From contig CAWGTD010000009.1 of assembly GCA_963825415.1 (NCBI GenBank), positions 62,001 to 126,000 on the forward strand: DNA of 64,000 nt, written 5' to 3'. The stretch comes from BP-464 sp963825415 (GTDB lineage Bacteria > Actinomycetota > Thermoleophilia > Solirubrobacterales > Solirubrobacteraceae). The notes under the pieces are model-generated. The model saw nothing but the letters and a program-made list of their open reading frames with translations. It ran no database searches and had not been told where the DNA came from. The position numbers were made by a program, and so were the translations under genes. Numbering within the stretch: the first letter of the stretch is position 1; every line of letters begins with the position of its first letter. Positions 59,951 to 64,000 of this stretch are shown piece after piece.

Positions 59951-61855
59951 TTACGGACCCGCTGCCAGTTGCACGAAGACGTCCAGCGCCTCGGGGTTGG
60001 CCAGGCTCTCGCGGCTGGCGGCCTGGTCGGCCGGGGTGCCCATGAGGATCCGCTTGACCGGGACCTCCAACACCTTTCCGGAAAGCGTGCGCGGCACGGC
60101 CGCGATGGCGTGGACCTCGTTGGGGACATGGCGCGGCGAGCAGTCCTCGCGCACCCGCTTCTTCAGCCGGGCGACGACCTCGTCGGTCAGCTCGACGCCG
60201 TCGCGCAGCACGACGAACAGCGGCATCCAGTTCTCGGCGCCCTCGCGCGGGACGTCGACGACCAGCGCGTCGACCACGTCGTCGTCGGCCAGGACGGCGC
60301 GGTAGATCTCGCTCGTGCCCATGCGGATCCCGCCGCGGTTGATCGTCGAGTCGCTGCGCCCGTAGATGATCGCGCTGCCGCGCTCGGTGATCTCGATCCA
60401 GTCGCCGTGGCGCCAGATGCCGGGGTACATGGCGTAGTAGGACTCGAACAGCTTCGAGCCGTCGGGGTCGCCCCAGAAGAAGACCGGCATCGACGGCATC
60501 GGCTCGGTGATGACCAGCTCGCCGACCTGGCCGACCACCGAGTTGCCCTGCTCGTCGAACGCCTCGACCTTCGCCCCCAGCGAGCGGGCCTGCAGCTCGC
60601 CCTCGTAGACCGGGACGGTGGGCACGCCGCCGACGAACGCGGTGCAGACGTCGGTGCCGCCGCTGGTCGAGAACAGCCAGGTGTCGGCCCCGAGCTTGTC
60701 GTAGACCCAGGCGAAACCCTCGGGGGACAGGGGAGAGCCGGTCGAGCCGACCGCGTGCAGGTGCTCCAGGCGCCGGCCGCCGCCCTTGGGCTCGACGCCC
60801 TCCTTCATCCCCGCCGCGATGAACGCCGCGCTCGTGCCGAACACCGTCATCCGCGACTGCTCGGCGAGGTCCCACAGCACCTCGCCGGCGGGGTTGCCGT
60901 CGAACAGCACGATCGACGCGTCGGTGTTCAGCACGCCGACCAGGAAGTTCCACATCATCCAGCCGGTCGTGGTGAACCAGAAGACGCGGTCGTCGGCCTG
61001 CGCGTCGAGGTGCAGGTGCATCTTCTTGACGTGCTCGAGCAGGATCCCGCCGTGGCCGTGGACGATCGCCTTGGGCAGGCCGGTGGTGCCCGAGCTGTAG
61101 AGCACCCACAGCGGGTGGTCGAACGGCAGCGCGGCGAACTCCAGCGGCGCGTCGCGCAGGAAGCCGGGCTCCCAGCCGGTGCCGTCGAGGTAGCCGAGCC
61201 GCACGAGGCGGCCGCCTATCTCCTCCGCGATCGCCTGCACCTTCTCGGCGCAGTCGAAGTCGCGGCCGCCGTAGCGGTAGCCGTCGATCGCCAGGAAGAC
61301 CTTGGGCTCGATCTGCGCGAAGCGGTCGATCACCGAGCGCGCGCCGAACTCCGGCGCCGCGCTGGACCAGATCGCGCCGAGCGACGCGGTGGCCAGGAAC
61401 GCCGCGATCGTCTCGGGGATGTTCGGCAGGTAGGCGGCGACGCGGTCGCCCTCGCCGACGCCGAGCTCCACCAGCCCGGCACGGATGCGCGCGGTCTCGG
61501 CACGCAGGTCGCCCCACGTCCAGCTCGCCAGCTCGCGCGACTCCGACGCGTGCTGGATCGCGACGCGCTCGTCCGGTTTGCCGCGGAAGAGGTGCTCGGC
61601 GTAGGACAGCCGCGCGCCCGGGAACCACTCCGCGCCCGGCATCTCGCGGGAGCCCAGGACCGCGTCGTACGGCGCGGCGGGCTCGATCCCGAAGTGCTCC
61701 CAGATCGCGGCCCAGAACCCCTCGAGGTCGGAGACCGACCAGCGCCACAGGCTCTCGTAGTCCTCGGGCAGGCCGCGCTCGCGGGCGAAGCGCGTGATCG
61801 TGGCGCGCTCGATCCGCTCGGCGGAGGGCTGCCAGAGCACTCGAGGCGTCGGCAC
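59951..61855 (-). CDS. acetoacetyl-CoA synthetase
   Basis: About 634 residues. Acyl-adenylate motif WVLYSSGTTGLPKAIVHGHGG, then FSTSGGTDVCTAFVGG, YGRSDSTINRGGIRMGTSEIYRAV and the catalytic Lys region LSGKVLEVPVKRIL. Length and N-terminus (LWQPSAERIERATITRFARERG) fit acetoacetyl-CoA synthetase more than acetyl-CoA synthetase. It activates acetoacetate made by HMG-CoA lyase. GTG 61855 avoids overlap with the upstream gene; GTG/ATG at 61897 is possible. Confidence 0.88.
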   Translation of the reverse strand: MPTPRVLWQPSAERIERATITRFARERGLPEDYESLWRWSVSDLEGFWAAIWEHFGIEPAAPYDAVLGSREMPGAEWFPGARLSYAEHLFRGKPDERVAIQHASESRELASWTWGDLRAETARIRAGLVELGVGEGDRVAAYLPNIPETIAAFLATASLGAIWSSAAPEFGARSVIDRFAQIEPKVFLAIDGYRYGGRDFDCAEKVQAIAEEIGGRLVRLGYLDGTGWEPGFLRDAPLEFAALPFDHPLWVLYSSGTTGLPKAIVHGHGGILLEHVKKMHLHLDAQADDRVFWFTTTGWMMWNFLVGVLNTDASIVLFDGNPAGEVLWDLAEQSRMTVFGTSAAFIAAGMKEGVEPKGGGRRLEHLHAVGSTGSPLSPEGFAWVYDKLGADTWLFSTSGGTDVCTAFVGGVPTVPVYEGELQARSLGAKVEAFDEQGNSVVGQVGELVITEPMPSMPVFFWGDPDGSKLFESYYAMYPGIWRHGDWIEITERGSAIIYGRSDSTINRGGIRMGTSEIYRAVLADDDVVDALVVDVPREGAENWMPLFVVLRDGVELTDEVVARLKKRVREDCSPRHVPNEVHAIAAVPRTLSGKVLEVPVKRILMGTPADQAASRESLANPEALDVFVQLAAGP

Positions 61856-61865
61856 GCCCGCAACG

Positions 61866-62979
61866 CTATTGGGTGGACCCGGCGACGGCACGGGCACCCA
61901 CCTCGGCGTCGATGCCGGCCACCAGCCGCAGGACCAGATCGGTCAACTCCTCGGCGTCGCCCTCCAAGGCCAATGCCGGCCAGCGGGCGCCGCGGGCGAC
62001 GCGAGCCGCGGAGCGCGAGCGGCCCGCGACGAGCGCGTCGGGCCCGGCGGCCTCGGCGGCCAGCTCGACGAGCCGCGGGTGCAGCCGCACCCCGACGATC
62101 TCGCCGTCGCGAACCACCACACGCGGCGGGCCCGGCGCCGAGCCGAGCTGGAGCACCACGACGTCCTCGGCCGCGAGCGTGCGGCGGCGGGCGCGGACGT
62201 AGGCCCGCATCCCGGGCGCGCCCGCCTCTCCGGCGCCTCCGATCAGCACCTCGACGGCCATGTGGCGCGGCGGGCGGTCGTCGAGCGCCGCGGCCACCGC
62301 GAGCGCGGTCGCCGGTCCGTCGGCCGGCGCCGTCGCGGCCGGTCGCGCGAACGCGGCGTCGAGGAACGCGCCGACGAGCAGGATCAGGACGACCGTCGGC
62401 ACCAGCTGGCCCGCGCCGAGCGCGCCGCCGCCCGCGCCCGCGACACGCGCGCCCGCGAACGCCGCCACGGCGGCCAGCGCGATCAGGTGCAGGCCGAGCG
62501 CTCCCGGGAGCAGCGCCGTCCAGCGCCGCCGCCGGCCTCGGTGCAGTCGCCGCTCGATGCGGCCGAGCACGCTCTGGCCGGGCGCGTCGACCGCGCTTGC
62601 GAGAACCAGCAGGACGCGCGCCTCGTCGCCGCCCGGGGGAGCCGCGACGACGTTCTGGGTGGCGCGCCGCACGCTCAGCAACCGGATCACCGGCACGCCG
62701 GCGGCCTCGAGCAACGCGACCAGCAGTGCTCCGGCGGCGAGGCCGAGGCCGACCTCAGCGATCGGACGCCGCGACGATGCTCGCCACGACCCCGACGGCC
62801 GCCTGCAGCGCGCGCGGCGCCATCCGCCGGGGGCGAAACCACAGCGTCTGCATGCGTGGCCGGCGGCCGGCCGCGCGAAGCTCGCCGACGCACAGCAGCG
62901 CGGCGCGGCGCTCGGCATCGCTGCCGGCGAGGCGCCCCTCGATCGCCTCGAGCCGGCCGGCCAGAGCTCCGGGGTCCAT
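61866..62979 (-). CDS. M28 peptidase-like membrane protein, one frameshift, catalytic residues doubtful
   Basis: The first frame reads MDPGALAGRLEAIEGRLAGSDAERRAALLCVGELRAAG to VGVVASIVA; the second gives PIAEVGLGLAAGALLVALL, then RRATQNVVAAPPGGDEARVLLVLASAVDAPGQS, two more membrane segments and an alpha/beta tail. NVVA followed by a VLVxA-D-P region matches M28-type proteins, but the zinc-binding His of the usual AHYD is replaced by Ser-Ala-Val-Asp, so proteolysis is doubtful. One extra base near 62766 breaks the frame. ATG 62979 follows TAGGGT with an 8-nt gap. Confidence 0.6.
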
Positions 62980-63032
62980 GGCCGCAGACCCTACGTGGCG
63001 GCCCCGGCGCCCTCGCCGTTATGGTCCGGCCC

Positions 63033-64000
63033 ATGGACGCGGCCGACCTCGTCTTCGCCGGCATCTCGCGCCAGGCGCAGCTCGTGCGTGACGGCGAGGT
63101 CTCGCCCCGCGAGCTGGTCCAGGCGTGCCTGGATCGGATCGAGGCGCTGGACCCGCGGCTCAACGCGTGGCGGATCGTGCTCGCCGAGAAGGCGTTGGCC
63201 GAGGCCGGGCAGGCCGAGGGCCGGCGCGGCGCCGGTGACGATCGCCCGCTGCTCGGCGTGCCGCTCGCGATCAAGGACGACCTGCGGGTGGCCGGGACCA
63301 CCACGGCGTGGGGTACCGCGGCGCACGGTCCCGAGGTGCCCGACGACGCGGTTCTCGTGCAGCGCCTGCGCGAGGCGGGCGCGATCGTGCTCGGCAAGAC
63401 CAACGTGCCCGAGATGACGATCTGGCCGTTCACCGAGAGCAAGACGTTCGGCCCGACGCGGAACCCGTGGGACCCGTCGCGCACGACCGGCGGCTCGAGC
63501 GGCGGCACCGGCGCCGCGGTGGCGGCCGGCATGGTGGGAGCGGGCACGGGGTCCGACGGCGGCGGCTCGATCCGTATCCCGTCCGGGTGGTGCGGGCTGT
63601 TCGGCCTCAAGCCCACGCGCGACCTCGTCCCGATCGCGCCGCACGTCGATGCCTGGCAGGGCCTGTCGGTCAACGGCTTCTTGACGCGCAGCGTGGCCGA
63701 CACGGCGCTGCTGCTCGACGCCACGGTCCAGCGCGCTCCGGCCACGCCCTTCGCCCAGGCCGTGCGGCCGCCGGACCGCAAGCTGCGGATCGCCTGGTCC
63801 GTGAAGCGCCTGCCCGGCGCGGCGCCCTTCCCCAAGCTCGATCCTGATCACCGCCGCGCGCTCGAGGAGACCGCGGCACTGCTGCGCTCGCTCGGCCACG
63901 AGGTCTACGAGCGCGATCCTGACTACGGCGCGGGTGCCTTCCCGCAGTTCCTCGGCCGCTACTTGAAGGGCATCCAGGAGGACATCGACAGCATGGAGCA
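63033..64000 (+). CDS. amidase-signature family enzyme, truncated by the window end
   Basis: About 322 residues visible. Catalytic Lys in GVPLAIKDDLRVAGTTTAWG, and the Gly/Ser stretch TTGGSSGGTGAAVAAGMV followed by GTGSDGGGSIRIPSGWCGLFGLKPT supply the Ser-cis-Ser-Lys triad. Hydrolyses an amide of unknown identity; related proteins include GatA, but no gatB/gatC is adjacent. ATG 63033 follows TATGGT with a 7-nt gap. Confidence 0.88.
   Translation, partial: MDAADLVFAGISRQAQLVRDGEVSPRELVQACLDRIEALDPRLNAWRIVLAEKALAEAGQAEGRRGAGDDRPLLGVPLAIKDDLRVAGTTTAWGTAAHGPEVPDDAVLVQRLREAGAIVLGKTNVPEMTIWPFTESKTFGPTRNPWDPSRTTGGSSGGTGAAVAAGMVGAGTGSDGGGSIRIPSGWCGLFGLKPTRDLVPIAPHVDAWQGLSVNGFLTRSVADTALLLDATVQRAPATPFAQAVRPPDRKLRIAWSVKRLPGAAPFPKLDPDHRRALEETAALLRSLGHEVYERDPDYGAGAFPQFLGRYLKGIQEDIDSME

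Noticed and set aside
59969..63091. A 1040-codon open frame on the plus strand
   Set aside because: Antisense to acetoacetyl-CoA synthetase and the M28-like gene; low-complexity Arg/Pro/Ala ending. A shadow frame.
1..64000. CRISPR arrays, rRNA, tRNA, prophage or insertion sequence
   Set aside because: No regularly spaced short repeats, no rRNA-like stretch, no tRNA cloverleaf and no integrase or transposase motif were found by reading both strands; small divergent RNAs could still be missed.

Overview
The window is about 70 percent G+C, densely packed, with many GTG/TTG starts, 4-base ATGA/GTGA gene overlaps and no rRNA, tRNA or CRISPR array that I can see. A GTP-dependent PEP carboxykinase, complete F420 biosynthesis, MEDS/HATPase anti-sigma regulators, a DnaQ-UvrC fusion and DUF4389 all point to an actinobacterium. 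The gene style suggests the deep-branching Thermoleophilia/Solirubrobacterales; that placement is inference, not proof.

Layout. 1-10 kb: a decayed patatin-related gene, a GMC oxidoreductase with a small partner subunit, a PHP phosphatase, an SDR, an alkaline-phosphatase-D-like enzyme, and a sucC-sucD-ferredoxin operon. 10-20 kb: a secreted glycoside hydrolase, malyl-CoA lyase, a broken DUF559 nuclease bracketed by palindromic repeats, a MaoC hydratase, pckG, a membrane GGDEF/HD-GYP protein, and an ArsR regulator divergent from glutamate dehydrogenase. 20-31 kb: crotonase, mobA, dipZ, moaA, methyltransferases, then ethylmalonyl-CoA-mutase-type mutase with its chaperone meaB. 31-41 kb: clpS, a SigB/SigF-type sigma factor, crotonyl-CoA carboxylase/reductase, a CorA transporter, small lipoproteins and a DnaQ-UvrC fusion. 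41-47 kb: ygfZ, an NRAMP Mn/Fe transporter with a miniature leader ORF, an aquaporin and a large secreted esterase-like protein. 47-54 kb: F420 genes fbiC, cofE, cofC, cofD and npdG, plus greA and an anti-sigma-like regulator. 54-64 kb: HMG-CoA lyase, crotonase, 3-hydroxyacyl-CoA dehydrogenase, acyl-CoA carboxylase beta, acetoacetyl-CoA synthetase and an amidase cut by the window end.

How the genes fit together. Mutase, meaB, Ccr, malyl-CoA lyase, MaoC hydratase, hydroxyacyl-CoA dehydrogenase and carboxylase beta are the core of an ethylmalonyl-CoA pathway for C2 or fatty-acid carbon, spread over 47 kb. PckG and sucCD connect it to the TCA cycle. F420 synthesis with NpdG supplies a second low-potential hydride carrier.

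Four signals deserve attention. (1) A 166-nt element occurs twice (34981 and 47177) with no indels and three compensatory base-pair changes. (2) About twenty genes have a TANNNT hexamer exactly 6-8 nt before the start codon, which predicts leaderless transcription, and several divergent pairs share the central TA of two back-to-back hexamers. (3) The NRAMP gene has a five-codon leaderless ORF whose stop overlaps the mntH start, under a DtxR/MntR-like site. (4) Ten conserved genes each carry one frameshift, and every one is repaired by removing a single base, which looks like assembly insertion error; accessory genes (patatin, DUF559) carry more and look truly decayed.
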